Source: Luzula sylvatica
Lineage: Eukaryota; Streptophyta; Magnoliopsida; Poales; Juncaceae
NCBI GenBank assembly: GCA_946800325.1
Contig: OX326958.1
Span: 11,046,001-11,110,000, forward strand
Direction of reading: 5' to 3'
Length of the DNA stretch: 64,000 bases
Under the pieces are notes generated by a model that was not told the DNA's origin, ran no database searches, and saw only the letters and a program-made list of their open reading frames with translations. Below are positions 20,459 to 31,948 of the stretch, piece after piece. Numbering within the stretch: position 1 is the first letter of the stretch; each line of letters starts with the position of its first letter. The translations under genes were made by a program, and so were the position numbers.

Positions 20459-20845
20459 TGCAGGCAAATAAATAGGGCCTAATTAGTGATGTGTTTAAGA
20501 AAAATTAATTTCAAAAGGGTTAATTTCCGAACTTTTGCTTTATTAAGTCCCAAACCTATTGTGTACTTTCAAAAAAGTTGCTTTATTAAATTGGATAATT
20601 ATTCTTTGCTCCTCACTTTCCCCGGTGGAATCGTGATGGCATCACTATTCTTTTTTTTGATTTAAATGTGTCTCCAATTTACATCACAACTTCTCTCCAA
20701 TTAACTTTTAATCCAAAATTTGATAATTTTAATTGAAATTTAATTTATTACACCATTGATTAGTTCAATTAGAAGATAATTATTTAGTAATGAATTAGGG
20801 TCATAATTGATTGGAAGAAGATTTCGGGTTCAATTTCCTCCAAAC

Positions 20846-20883
20846 CAAAATCATGATGTCATGATGATGACATCATGATTTTG
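20846..20883. other. Perfect hairpin, 17-bp arms
   Basis: CAAAATCATGATGTCAT and its reverse complement are separated by 4 bp. No flanking element ends were recognised. Confidence 0.7.
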
Positions 20884-22335
20884 ATGGTGAAATATGAAAG
20901 AACAATAGAAAAACTCTATTAAATTTTGTCTACTTTTTCTTTCTAGACAACCTTGCTGCGAAAAACATGATGGTTTTATTTTCTAAACTTTATCCTAATA
21001 AAGAGGATCGATCATTCAATAAAACAAATTGTATGTAACGGGGTGATGGTACTAAGCTATCTTGCAATTTTCTGTCTATTGGCGAGATGATATTTTGTCA
21101 TGTAATGCTTAATGTGACATTAAACAAATATTTATAGTCAATGGGTAATAAGTTCGATTTAATGCATTCGCATTTATTACATGAGTACAAGATAAACGAA
21201 TATCCAATATGTAGTAAATAAATACGAGTTAAACGAATATGCATTAATGAAATAAATGAATACAATTTAACACATTAAATATTTTAATTTTAGCACGTGT
21301 ATGTATTTGGTCCATCATTAATTGTCAATATATTAATTTGGTTTGAGGACATTTAGAGGGACAAATACATCTTTTCCATTTAAAAACACATATATACAAG
21401 TAAGAATACATATTCTAATGTGAACCGACCACAATCACAACAAATTGCAATACAAATAATTGTTTCTGGTACACGAATAATGTCTTTAAGAGCCTTATTA
21501 TAATTATAATTATAATTATAATTATTATTATAAATAGTACTAATCCTCAACATCTCATGAAAACTTGACACGTGTAAGTTTTTTTTTTTTTTTTTTTTTT
21601 TTGGTTTTTCTATTCTAACCAAAATTATACCCATGTATGAAAGAAAAATATAATTGACTCAATTAAATGTTAATTAACATGATAACTGACACATGTTAGC
21701 TATTAATTTAACACGTAATTAACATTAGTTCGAATTCATAAATTTGAATCAATATTAATGCATATTTAATGATATGTTCTAATTATCCGTTAATTCAATG
21801 CAATAGTACGAATGTGGAGAATACGGCGGGTAAATTTTGGAGCAAACTAAATTTTTTTTTATTTGGTAACTAAAAAGCACTAATGATGTTGTAATTTTTG
21901 TATTGCATACACAACAAAAATATATCCATATCCACACTAATGATGTTGTAATTTTTGTTGTTGTATTATTGCATACTTATCTAAAATATATCCATACCCA
22001 TGATATACGTACCAATGTCGGTTTTATAATTCGTGTGGATATTTTTATTTGGTAACTTATTTTTTGTGAAAAATTGTAGAGTTGATTGATCTTTCATAAA
22101 CATTGTAATTACATTTGCTTTCATTTGCTCCAAACAGCAGAATTGTAACAACATCATATACAAATACTTACATCCAAACATTCATAATTGTAATGCAATT
22201 GCGGGAGTTACAACACGAGAATTGCAACTTCTTAAGTAGTATCCAATACCACTATCCAAACAGGCCCTTACATGTGTTTCAAAATATCACATAGAGACTT
22301 CCTAATCTTAGAATGGAAAACTTTTAATTTAATTA
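20884..22335. other. Intergenic AT-rich stretch
   Basis: A poly-T run at about 21,578-21,602, (TAATTA)n at about 21,496-21,530 and a short direct repeat (TGATGTTGTAATTTTTGT at about 21,888 and 21,942). No gene is seen. Confidence 0.45.
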
Positions 22336-22339
22336 TGAG

Positions 22340-23129
22340 ACCAATTAAAATTAAAGGTTCGAACGAAACTGTTAGCAATGACATCATGAAATTTTGTTGT
22401 TGGCAGACCACACAAAGGGCGAAAAATATTTGTGCTGAATATGTGCAAAATTAAGGACACTTTTTTCCAGCAATGTTTTTTGATTTATTAGGTTCTTAAT
22501 AAATTTCATGACGACTCATTCGTTCTTTTTCCTCATTTTGCCGATAATGTATAAAATATAGACTAATTTTTAAGCAAGAATCATTTGAATTATTTAAGAA
22601 ATCCGGCTCTTGAAAAATTCAAACGATTTTTCTTTAAAATTATAAAAATCATGATTTACTGAGGCAAACACACATTCCTCGCATATTTGGTGTCCGAAAG
22701 GAAGTGTCCTTATTTTTTTACGCATTTCATTGCATTAATTTTTAATAGCTTAATTAACTAATTAATACTTTGTATTGTTGTAATAACTGAATTTTTCTAT
22801 ATTACTAAGTTTGGTAACATTATATATTGTTTTGTTGTGAAATATTTATATTTTTTTATTGTATTTTTACACGTTGTTTACAATAAATCAGTAATTTTTT
22901 TCATATCATGCACCATTCAATATATACCGCACATATATTTAGATCCGAGATGAATTGTATCTTCATACTTAAATACTCTATTTCACTCGCACACAACACG
23001 CCAAATTACACATGTACTAATGATTACAAAAAAAAAAAATCACATACACAAAATAAACCGCAATTTTCTTCAACTACATTGTCTTATAAACCCGAACAAC
23101 CCCGCGCAATTGCGCGGGGGTAAGGCTAG
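22340..23129 (+). mobile_element. Helitron 3' part
   Basis: Homologous to 14,132-14,603 and ends in the same 20-bp palindrome (23,100-23,119), then CTAG (23,126-23,129) and T. It lies 217 bp downstream of the CNL stop codon. Its left end may be at 14,605. Confidence 0.75.
23100..23119. other. Helitron terminal palindrome
   Basis: Identical to 14,574-14,593. Confidence 0.85.
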
Positions 23130-23345
23130 TTACTTCTAAACCAAATCACAAATGAACGACAAAGTTCGAGCATGCTAATAATAAAAAAGAAAACAAAAGC
23201 TAAGATCATTCAACAGTATGCATGAAATTAACTCAAAACGCGCACACACAAACACACACAACACACGAGAAGCAAGCATAAATTATGAGAAACATTAAGG
23301 ATAAACGGAGTTGTTACCGTGGAAACACAACCACAATAATACTAT

Positions 23346-24582
23346 TTAATAAAAGGTAAAGAATGGAACATGCTTGATTTGATTCCGTATCTCTTCCTCC
23401 CTCCTCAACCTCTCACTGTCCTCGAATTTGTCTGGACACATCCATTCGAACTCATGAAGGGTAGTTACGTGATGTAACCCAGCTGGCTCAAAGTAGCAAG
23501 CTATTATATGGAGGTTTGTAAGTTTGGGCAAGGCATCCATTTCTATCTTCCATTCATCCACACTTATGAACTCCATGCCAAGTTTGATTAGCTGACAGAA
23601 GTCTCCGGCTAAACAAGTCATCTTGTCTCCTATGTAAACATTGGAAATTTTAAGTTTCTTGAGGTTATTTAACTTCCCCAGAATTGGCATTGGATCTTCT
23701 TTCAGACCAGACTCCAAAAGTATGAGCTCGATAAGGTGGACAGGAAAGAAACTGACATCAAATGTCAGCATTCCCAAGGACAAAGATCCTTTAATTATCA
23801 AAACCTGAATCTGCTGATATAATGGAAGGTCCTTCATCTCAAACAAGTTGACTTCTGTTGAATATATTGTAAGATGAACAAGGTGCGGTGACCCTTTTAG
23901 AAAATCAACAACCACCTTACTTCTATATTCTACATCTACCCGCCTTGTATCAATTACAATTTCACGGATATTAGGAATATGAGGTAGTTTTCCTTTCCAT
24001 GATTTTTGAACCACTAAATTCCGTAACGTTTGTAAATTTCTTAGGTCTGCTGAGGACGATGGGAAACATTGACAAGCAGAAAAATTAGAGAGATTTACGT
24101 GTCTCAAGGTCTTGCAATCCCATAAACTACATGGGATTTCAACACTTGACCATATAAGGTCAACGGTTTGAAGACTTTTCATGCAGCTTATAAATTTCAT
24201 ATCAAAAGAATTATCCGTATAGCCTCTAATCCCCAAATATCTCATCTGGGTCAATGCCACAAAACCATCAGGATTTAATCTCTTCTTACCGAAGTAGTTG
24301 AACGCTCTAAGGAGTCTAAACCTAGAGACGTTGTCCACCGAATCGAAACAAAACAATGAACGGAGATGAGGATTTGTAGCTTCAACAGATTCATCGGAAA
24401 GAGGGTAATGAAACGCGGCACGACGTGCGGTGTCAGAGCCGGTAAGATTATCAGGATTTGAAAACACCGTGAGGAAGTCATTTTCCTTGGCTTTTCGAAT
24501 GGCTAGATCTCGCAACAGATCATGTATACGACAATATTTGATGGAGCCGTTGTAATTCCTTTCTGCAACTTGCACCATGCTC
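23346..24582 (-). CDS. CNL exon 3: MHD region and LRRs
   Basis: Acceptor CTACAG|GAGCATG at 24583/24582. Encodes SMVQVAERN, CRIHDLLRDLAIRKAKE, then LRRs (LRHVNLSNF, LVHLTIYSTEV, LIELILLESGL, LKKLKISNVYI) and ends HVPFFTFY at 23346. Confidence 0.92.
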
Positions 24583-27500
24583 CTGTAGAGAAATCATTTG
24601 ATAGTCAGAAAAATATTATAAAGAGAAGCTCAATTTGGGTAAGAGAAAAGAAAAGCAATAGCCTTACAATCAACTTAATTGATATAATGTTAATAAAAAA
24701 TTGATACTGGTCCTATTTCCTCAATTACTCAACAAATCGACTAATTTTCAATAGAAACAAAAAAAGATGTCTTTTAACTCAGCAAAGTCTGAATACTTCC
24801 CGTTTGATTATGCACACTAAATTATTTTAATTTTGAATACAAGGTATTTTGGTAATTTCAATAATCTTATATGCATGTCAAAAGTTCGTGAATTATTTTT
24901 ATTAGATTCTGATTTTCAAACGACAATTTTAGAAAATTATTTCGTGGATTTTGGAATTTTATTGTCGAACTTGCAGTATTTTGATATTTGGAGGGATTAA
25001 AATGGAAAAATCCGAAATTCAATTTTTTCTGCAAATCTAGCATTTGATAGTATGTACATCTCAAAACAAGATCTAGAAATTTGTTTCAGTTTTATTCGAA
25101 AAGTATTAGATTGTAACTTGACAGTTTAAGTTTTGGGCCTTAGAACTACAAGATTAAAAAAAAAAAAAAAAAAAAAAAACAATTTGTGTATTTATTAAAT
25201 TTCAAGGGACTAGTATGCGATATTTTTTTCTTGCATCAAAATGCTATCTTTAATCGTTTTGTATAATCTAGTGCAAAATGTGCAATTGTTGATTGGTAGA
25301 ACCAGCAAATGAAAAATAATTTTAAAAGTTCAGAATTCTTGTAAGAATTTGAATAAGAATTGGAATGGAAATTGGCTGTAGTTGTAAAAAGCGAGAAATG
25401 AATATCCTACAACTATGGATAAGAAGAAGCCACCAGAAACTTATCAAACTATGGATAAAATGTGCTCTGATGAGAACACTAAGTTAAATAATTTCAAATC
25501 ATTAAATAGTTATCATATTCACATTTGCAATGTATTTTATTTTGTTTCAAGTAAAAAAAAAATAACATTAAAATTTGGATATTAACATCACTTGATCAAA
25601 CTGTATCGGGTGAAGTAGTAGTGAAAGGCAAAATTATAAAAACGAAAGGACATTAAGTACATTTCTTTTTTTACTATTTTAGAGGATAATTTATTTGATT
25701 AAAAATCCATGTCAGTGAATCATTATAATTCCATCTATTTATTAACTGTTCGATGTTCTTTAATTTTCATTTAATCATGTGGACAAAATTTGACTGAAAT
25801 TGTAGTTCCAAGTTTTGGCGTAATGATGGGATGGAGAGATATGGCGTAATGAGGGGTTGGAGAGAGGAAAAATGTAATAGGTTATTACATTACAGCCAAT
25901 ATAGTTCCAAGTTTTGGTGGGATGGTAGAGAATGGGAGTTCATTTTCTGGAAACTAAAGTTTAACCTATTTTTGGAGATTTCCAGGAAAAGGAATGAGGA
26001 TTTTCGTATGAGGCTATTGAATGAGTATTTTCACATTAGGCTATAATGAATATAGTATATCATGCTTATAATATTTGTTATAGTAGTTATCTCTTGGGGC
26101 GTAAGTATGGCCTGAGATTATAGCCTAAAGAGCATTAAGTAGGGGTTTGAGCAGACCCGGCCCATTCATAAGACCAGTGAAGTCCAATTATAGGAATTAT
26201 TTTAGGGTCCAATTTTAATATTTTTTTCAATGTACATGTGCATAAATAAGTAATATACTACTATCTTAATAGCACATGAGAGCCACGATGTGTATACTAA
26301 AAGTTATAGGAAGGACTCTTATATAAGAAAAAATTAACTAGCACATCTCAATTTAATCCATGTGGGATTATTAAAGAGTTAACTAAACCCGAAAAGTAAA
26401 AAAATTCATCGAGAAAGTAAATAAGAGCCCAATCTCAATAGTTAAATTGGGCTTTCCCAATCTTCCTAACAGCCCATGATGTTTAAATATTAACGTATCA
26501 AAATTAAAGTAAGAACATACCAGAGACAAATTGTGATAGCCCAAACTTCTCATTTTTATATATTTTTTAATATATTAATGCTTAAATATAATAAAAAACA
26601 TATAATAATTATATAAATTAATATAAACATATTTTTATAATATTAATTTATATCTTTTTGATAAATAAAATATAATTTTTTTAGTAATTTTTTTTTATTT
26701 TAAAATTATGTTTCTTATTCGGTTCAACTGAATAAACCGAATAATATTTCGGTCTATTTGGTTCAATTTTTAATACGTTGAAGTGTAAAACGATTTGGTT
26801 CGGTTTATTTTATTCGGTTCGGTTTAAATCGGTTTAATCTTATTTGGATCGGTTTGAACCGAACCGATCGAATGAACACTTATAAATTGTTTTGTATAGT
26901 GAGTCCGTTATATTAAAATATATATCAACTTTTTTGATACTTTATTTTCGAAAAATTAGTGAAGATGAACATTTATGTTAGATTTTGTAATAGTATGTTA
27001 TTTTGGATTTATATATATTTAATTTTTTATGGTAAAAATAATGTAATATTTTTTTAATTTTATATTTGATATTTTTTAGTAAATTAATTAATTTATGGGT
27101 CCAATTTTCAATTTAGCTTCGGATATTTGAAAAATATGAACGGGCCCCCTAGGTTTGAGTTTTTGTTATAATGAAATAGATGTAGGTCTTGAACCTCTAA
27201 CATATGGGTCCAATTTTTTAATAACTCAAAACCCCTTGTAGTGCTTGTATATTTTCTTTTAATATAATGAAATAGATGTAGGTCTTGAGCCTACTTTATT
27301 ATTTTTCAAAATTAAATAAATAAATAACATAGATGACTACAAAATGTATTCCTAACTAATCAATTAATTGGAGAAATTTTTTAGTTAGTGAATTAATTTT
27401 GCAGTATCAAATCAAGTTGTTTGCTCGTGTTCTAGAATAATAGAAAGACCTTGTATAATTAGTTAGTATTGCACTATTGCTTGCTAAAAAAAGTAATTAA

Positions 27501-29311
27501 CTAGAAAAATGTACCTTCCGACAAGTTCCTCCAAGTAACCTTCGGCCGTTTCCTCCATAGTTTTGTTTTCCTCCTCTGATATGAAACCCTCCGCCACCCA
27601 GATTCTAATTAAAGATTTAGCATCAATTCTGTAATCCTCGGGGAATAATGCAAAGTACTCGAAACATGTTTTGAGAACAGGTGGCAAGTTCTCATAGCTC
27701 ATGGCTATAATATCCACGCAATTTTCCCCCATGGTTTTCCAATTCATTTGTTTAAATATCTTATTCCAATCATCATATGTTAGAGGGTTCCTTGACAAAA
27801 ACTTACCCAAAATCTCTAATGCAACAGGCAAGCCACCACATTTTTCAGCAAAATGTTTGGCAAGTTCAAGTAAACCAATAGGACATTCTTTACCAGGAAC
27901 CCCATTTTTTATAAACAATTCCAAACTATCATTTTCATTTAAAAAAGGGAGTTGGTATGGTTCACTCGTCGGATCAGCTGCTCTAGCAACATGCTCGATC
28001 CTAGTCGTTATAAGAATCCGACTACCATTTTGTGTTTTGGGAAAAGCTTGAATTATTTGAGTCCACAAATTAGTTGTCCAAACATCATCCAATACAATAA
28101 GGTATTTTTCCTTCTGCAAAGACATATTTAGTTTGGTAAAAAGTTCTTCTTTGTCTAGCTTATTCAGGTCTTCTTGCTCGGTAGGTTGAATCTTCTTTAG
28201 CATTTTTTTCAGGAGATCAACGAGTTCAAACTCTTGGGATATATATAACCACATTCGAATATCAAAGTTTCTTTTAACTTCCAAACTGAAAAACAAATTA
28301 AACAATACATAATGAGATGTATATTCTAATTATTGGTGAAAATTAAAACCTACGTGGAAATGTTCTCCTATAACTAATTATAAAATATTGACAATCACGT
28401 TAAATATATGATATTGGAATTTGGGAGGCATTTTACTTGTTGCTTTTACAAAATTATAGTATTCTTAAAACAGGATTAGGAAAATATATAGTTGCAACTA
28501 AATGTGATTTGCAATTTGTAAAACTCACCTGGTTTGAGTATAGCATGCATGAGCTATTATATAGTCAGTCTCATAATAAAAATTCATATTATCAAAATCT
28601 AGATTGGCATTTATTTTTGTTGATGTTTTTTTTATTAAATGTCATGATATTTAATTTTGTTTAAAAGTAAATTGTTGTGATGAAGGCATGTCCTGACCTG
28701 TTGTACACTTTAAGTGCAAGGGTAGTCTTTCCTAGCCCACCTTGTCCCACGATGGAGACGACCGACCGTTCCGTAATCATTTCATTAAGCAGTTGTTCGG
28801 TAATAATTTTTTTGTCGACGTGAAATCCGACAACCTCCGCATCATCAATTTCGGGAATAATAGGTGGCTTTACAGGACACTTGACTTGGCTACTACCTTC
28901 CCCCAGATTTAATATACCATATATACTTGTACTTTTTGAGATCTCATCAATTAATGATTTGATCTCATCTAACTCAGTACCAAGCTTGTGAAGTGCGGGA
29001 AGCTTGGCGGGTTTCTTGAATATTTTTTTTACAAAAGTATAAGAACTTTTATTGCCGGGTGCTACATCTGCCATGAATGTGTCGATAGTATCTTCTATTT
29101 TAAAGGCAACCCGCCTCACCTCATGTACCCAGTATTGCACTCTGTTATCTCCTTTACGTTTAGCATCAGCGTCATTTACAAAGCACTGAATGCGTTCTAG
29201 CTCTCTCTTCATGGCCTCCACCTTTTTGTCAACACCATGCAAGAATAAAACTTCTTGAATTACAGCATCGGCCAATTTTCCCAACACATAGCTTACAACA
29301 GCACTGGCCAT
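23346..29311 (-). CDS. CC-NBS-LRR (CNL) immune receptor, 3 exons, 873 aa
   Basis: Intracellular disease-resistance receptor of the RPP13/R1-like CNL type. Exons are 29311-28698, 28285-27515 and 24582-23346, all GT-AG, both introns splitting a codon after its second base; together they give 873 residues. Rx-type coiled coil 1-130 with EDVID-like KIEDTID (71-77). NB-ARC: P-loop GQGGLGKTT (189-197), kinase-2 YLIVLDDVW (266-274), RNBS-B GSRILITTR (292-300), CGGLPVA (354-360), RNBS-D CFEYFALFPEDY (412-423) and IHD in the MHD position (481-483). The C-terminal 380 residues form irregular LRRs. Every NB-ARC motif is intact, so it could work as an ATP-driven switch on effector recognition. Two broken relatives lie at 37.9-40.06 kb and 53.35 kb. 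Splice sites are read by eye. Confidence 0.93.
24583..27514 (-). other. CNL intron 2, 2,932 bp
   Basis: The 3' portion (about 24,583-25,200) is homologous to 38,143-40,057 in the relic. The rest contains a poly-A run (about 25,146-25,170), CGGTTCGGTTT-type repeats (26,710-26,870) and a repeated ATAATGAAATAGATGTAGG phrase (27,170 and 27,261). No coding exon is seen. Confidence 0.75.
27515..28285 (-). CDS. CNL exon 2: rest of NB-ARC
   Basis: Carries kinase-2 through the start of the winged helix, ending ...EELVG plus AG at the donor AAG|GTACAT. The last 160 bp are repeated in the relic at 53,346-53,526. Confidence 0.9.
28286..28697 (-). other. CNL intron 1, 412 bp
   Basis: GT at 28697-28696, acceptor TTTTTCAG at 28287-28286. 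AT-rich with no recognised insertion. Confidence 0.85.
28698..29311 (-). CDS. CNL exon 1: coiled coil to P-loop
   Basis: Starts ATG at 29311 (MASAVVSYVLGKLAD), typical of CNL N-termini. Ends ...KVYN plus AG, with donor CAG|GTCAGG at 28698/28697. The exon ends inside NB-ARC, just after the P-loop. Confidence 0.9.
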
Positions 29312-30050
29312 CTATGGAATTTTGAGCGAGATAATTTTTGTTGTTTGGTTTCAATTGATTGAATAGTTGGTGTGTGTGGGTGGTGGTGGTGGTGAAATTA
29401 TAGTTTGTATATGCTCCTGCAATTCCAAAGTAAACGAGAAAATTAATTATCACACTGATATATAAAAGCATGCCAGCACAAACATTTGTGCAAATTAAAG
29501 TACGCATTGCCAACTCTGAGAAATTCATCCTTTAGTTCGAAATTTCAAATGATTGACTTATTTATTTATGGGTTATTATCCATTACACTATTTTTCTTAA
29601 TAATACGTCTCTTTTCAAGGATATTTTGTGTTGTGTACTTATCAATTTAAGAGTATTTAAAATATGGTCTCGGATGTATTTATCAATTAATGATAGGCTA
29701 AATAGCAAATATGCATTTTTCATTTAAAGAAAAAAAATCTCCATAAAAATATATTTATGGTACATCACCTTAAAAATCTATTAATTGCTAAACATCCAAA
29801 ATACCTTTTTAAAAATTATATTAAACCATGATCCCATGTGTTTGGGTATGGTCCAACAGTCATTGGAGGATGCTGCGGCCAATATATTAATAATCGTTAG
29901 ATTCTGATTTTGATGATAATTTCTTAACATGATATACACACGATCAACAATAACCTTAAAAGAAATATCACAATTATCATCCAAAACATCATCCAATGGT
30001 CATTAGTGTATTGGTCGGTTCATCCTCCAACAACTATTAAATCATCCCCG
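29312..30050. other. Upstream region of CNL
   Basis: No coding signal. It holds a TGTGGGTGGTGGTGG tract (29,369-29,392) and a possible imperfect inverted pair, CATTGGAGGATG (about 29,861) and CATCCTCCAACA (about 30,020). Promoter elements were not assigned. Confidence 0.45.
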
Positions 30051-30054
30051 AACT

Positions 30055-30196
30055 CATGATCCCATAACCCAGATGGTTGAAATCCTTATGTTGTAGAGGT
30101 TGTGGGTTCGAATCTCTGCGACATCAATATAAACAAATAAACTTATAATGACCACGATGCGTGGTCTAGAATTCTTTTCAAAAAAAATAAAAAAAA
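30055..30196 (+). mobile_element. tRNA-derived SINE
   Basis: Pol III-like box A TAACCCAGATGG (30,065-30,076) and box B GGTTCGAATCTC (30,105-30,116) are 40 bp apart. An A-rich tail follows at about 30,180-30,196. Too short and unpaired in its stems to be a tRNA gene. Confidence 0.65.
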
Positions 30197-30695
30197 TTGT
30201 ATTATAGATTCTTTATATTCATAATCATTTGTCCCACAAATATATGTATGTTCTTTTCTCCATTTTTATTCTTCTTAAGTCCCAGTTCTTGATAGTTCAT
30301 ATCTTTTCCATATTAGAAGTTCATTATTTTGTAAATTTGAATAAGTTATGTGAGTTTTTGACACAAATTTTTTGGCTAACAACGTATACTATTTACTAAA
30401 ATATAATATTTCAACTACTATGGAATTTTAATAAATAAAAGTGTACATATTTAGCGGCAATCAGTTGAAATGCAAAATATAATATATCAACTACTCTCGA
30501 AAGTTTATTGAATAGTATGTATTCTTTATGATATTTTTCACAATATATATACTTTTGGTGGGCGTAAAGATAGAGATGACCGTTAAAATAATCATTGTTA
30601 AAATGAAAATACTTTGGAAGTTTATGTTGTACTTGAAATTTTGTATATTCGGCCCAATGATAATATTTATGAAGTATAAGCTATCATGCATTTTC

Positions 30696-30940
30696 GAGTA
30701 AGGTTTCTCTGTGGCCTCCGAAAGGAAGCCACATGTGAAACTGCCTGCGTGGCAGCGTTTTATTGGTCAATACAATGTATTTTGCACATAAACCCCTATT
30801 TTATATAAATTAACTGTCTAGGAGCTTTCGTGAAATTAGAGGTTTATATGCAAAAATATATTGTATTGACCAATGAAACGCTGTCACGCAGGCAGTTTCA
30901 CATGTGGCTCCCTTTCGGAGGCCACAGAGAAACCTTACTC
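30696..30940. mobile_element. Mutator-like MITE, long TIRs, 9-bp TSD
   Basis: About 95-bp nearly perfect terminal inverted repeats (GAGTAAGGTTTCTCTGTGGC at each end, inverted). The 9-bp duplication TGCATTTTC flanks it at 30,687-30,695 and 30,941-30,949. Length 245 bp. Long TIRs beginning with G and a 9-bp TSD are the Mutator/MULE hallmark. The intact TSD suggests a young insertion. Confidence 0.88.
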
Positions 30941-30949
30941 TGCATTTTC

Positions 30950-31945
30950 TCAGTTTGAGGTCCAACTTTGAAATCACCGACTCACCGTGAAAAGAAGACA
31001 CCGTCCAAAGCCTTTCTAATTTCTCTTCAGAAAAGCCTTTCTAATTTAGTTAAGACCTTTTTTAATTGTACTTCGTCTTTGTTTCTTGGGTTCTATTTGT
31101 TTATATTTGAATCAATATATTTTTTGGTAAAAGGAAATACAAACACGTTTGAAAGCATCAATTACCAAAAATACCTCGACTTCCACATACATGCGATAAA
31201 ATGTAATTTTGAAGAATTGGAGGTGCTACTTGAAAAAATTAGCTCTTAAGCTCCATGAATTTGATTAAATTAAACAGTGCAATCTGGATGGAACTACCAT
31301 GAGAAACATTGGAAAAAATATAATTACAACTACTTCATGTGAATGAGACCCAAATTCATGGAGCAGAGACAAAATAATTTGAACTTAATACCCATTATAT
31401 CCTTAATCTTAATTAAGCATTATTTTTTTCTAAAATAATTTCTTCAGTTTGCTCATTTGCTTACAAAAAAATTGTTGTGGTATTTTTTCTTTTTCTTTAG
31501 TGTCTTAACTTCTGATCCTCTCGTAAAATCTAAAATTGAATCTTGAGGAAATCATGTCCATATGGTTAGTATTAAAAAAAATGGACTTAACTTTATGTTT
31601 TGTGCTCATATTGAATGTGTTTTAGCAATATTGAATTAGAAACACAGCGACTATCTTTATTTAAATACAAAAATGTCATGTATATTTTTTTCATGCATAT
31701 GTTTTCGGAAGATTTTAAACTATCAAACTATAATTAATTTCTTTATCTTTACATGAACAGTAATTTTACACTATAAAACTAACATCTTTTGAAGTAACTA
31801 AACGTAAAAAAAATATTGCACTTGATATTTATCATGTTATGTAGAATTTAAATAATATTTCATGTTATTAAGTAGTGTGTAACTGTGTATGCATGAATAT
31901 TTGAGATTTGCAAGGTTACTCACGAAAAACAGTGATGAAGGCAAA
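30950..31945. other. Intergenic stretch, nothing recognised
   Basis: AT-rich. A short repeated phrase AAAGCCTTTCTAATTT (about 31,007 and 31,033) is the only structure I see. Confidence 0.45.
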
Positions 31946-31948
31946 CAA

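Noticed and set aside
23100..23119. GC-rich palindrome as a transcription terminator for the CNL gene
   Set aside because: The same palindrome with CTAG-T occurs at three other places without genes; it is the Helitron terminus.
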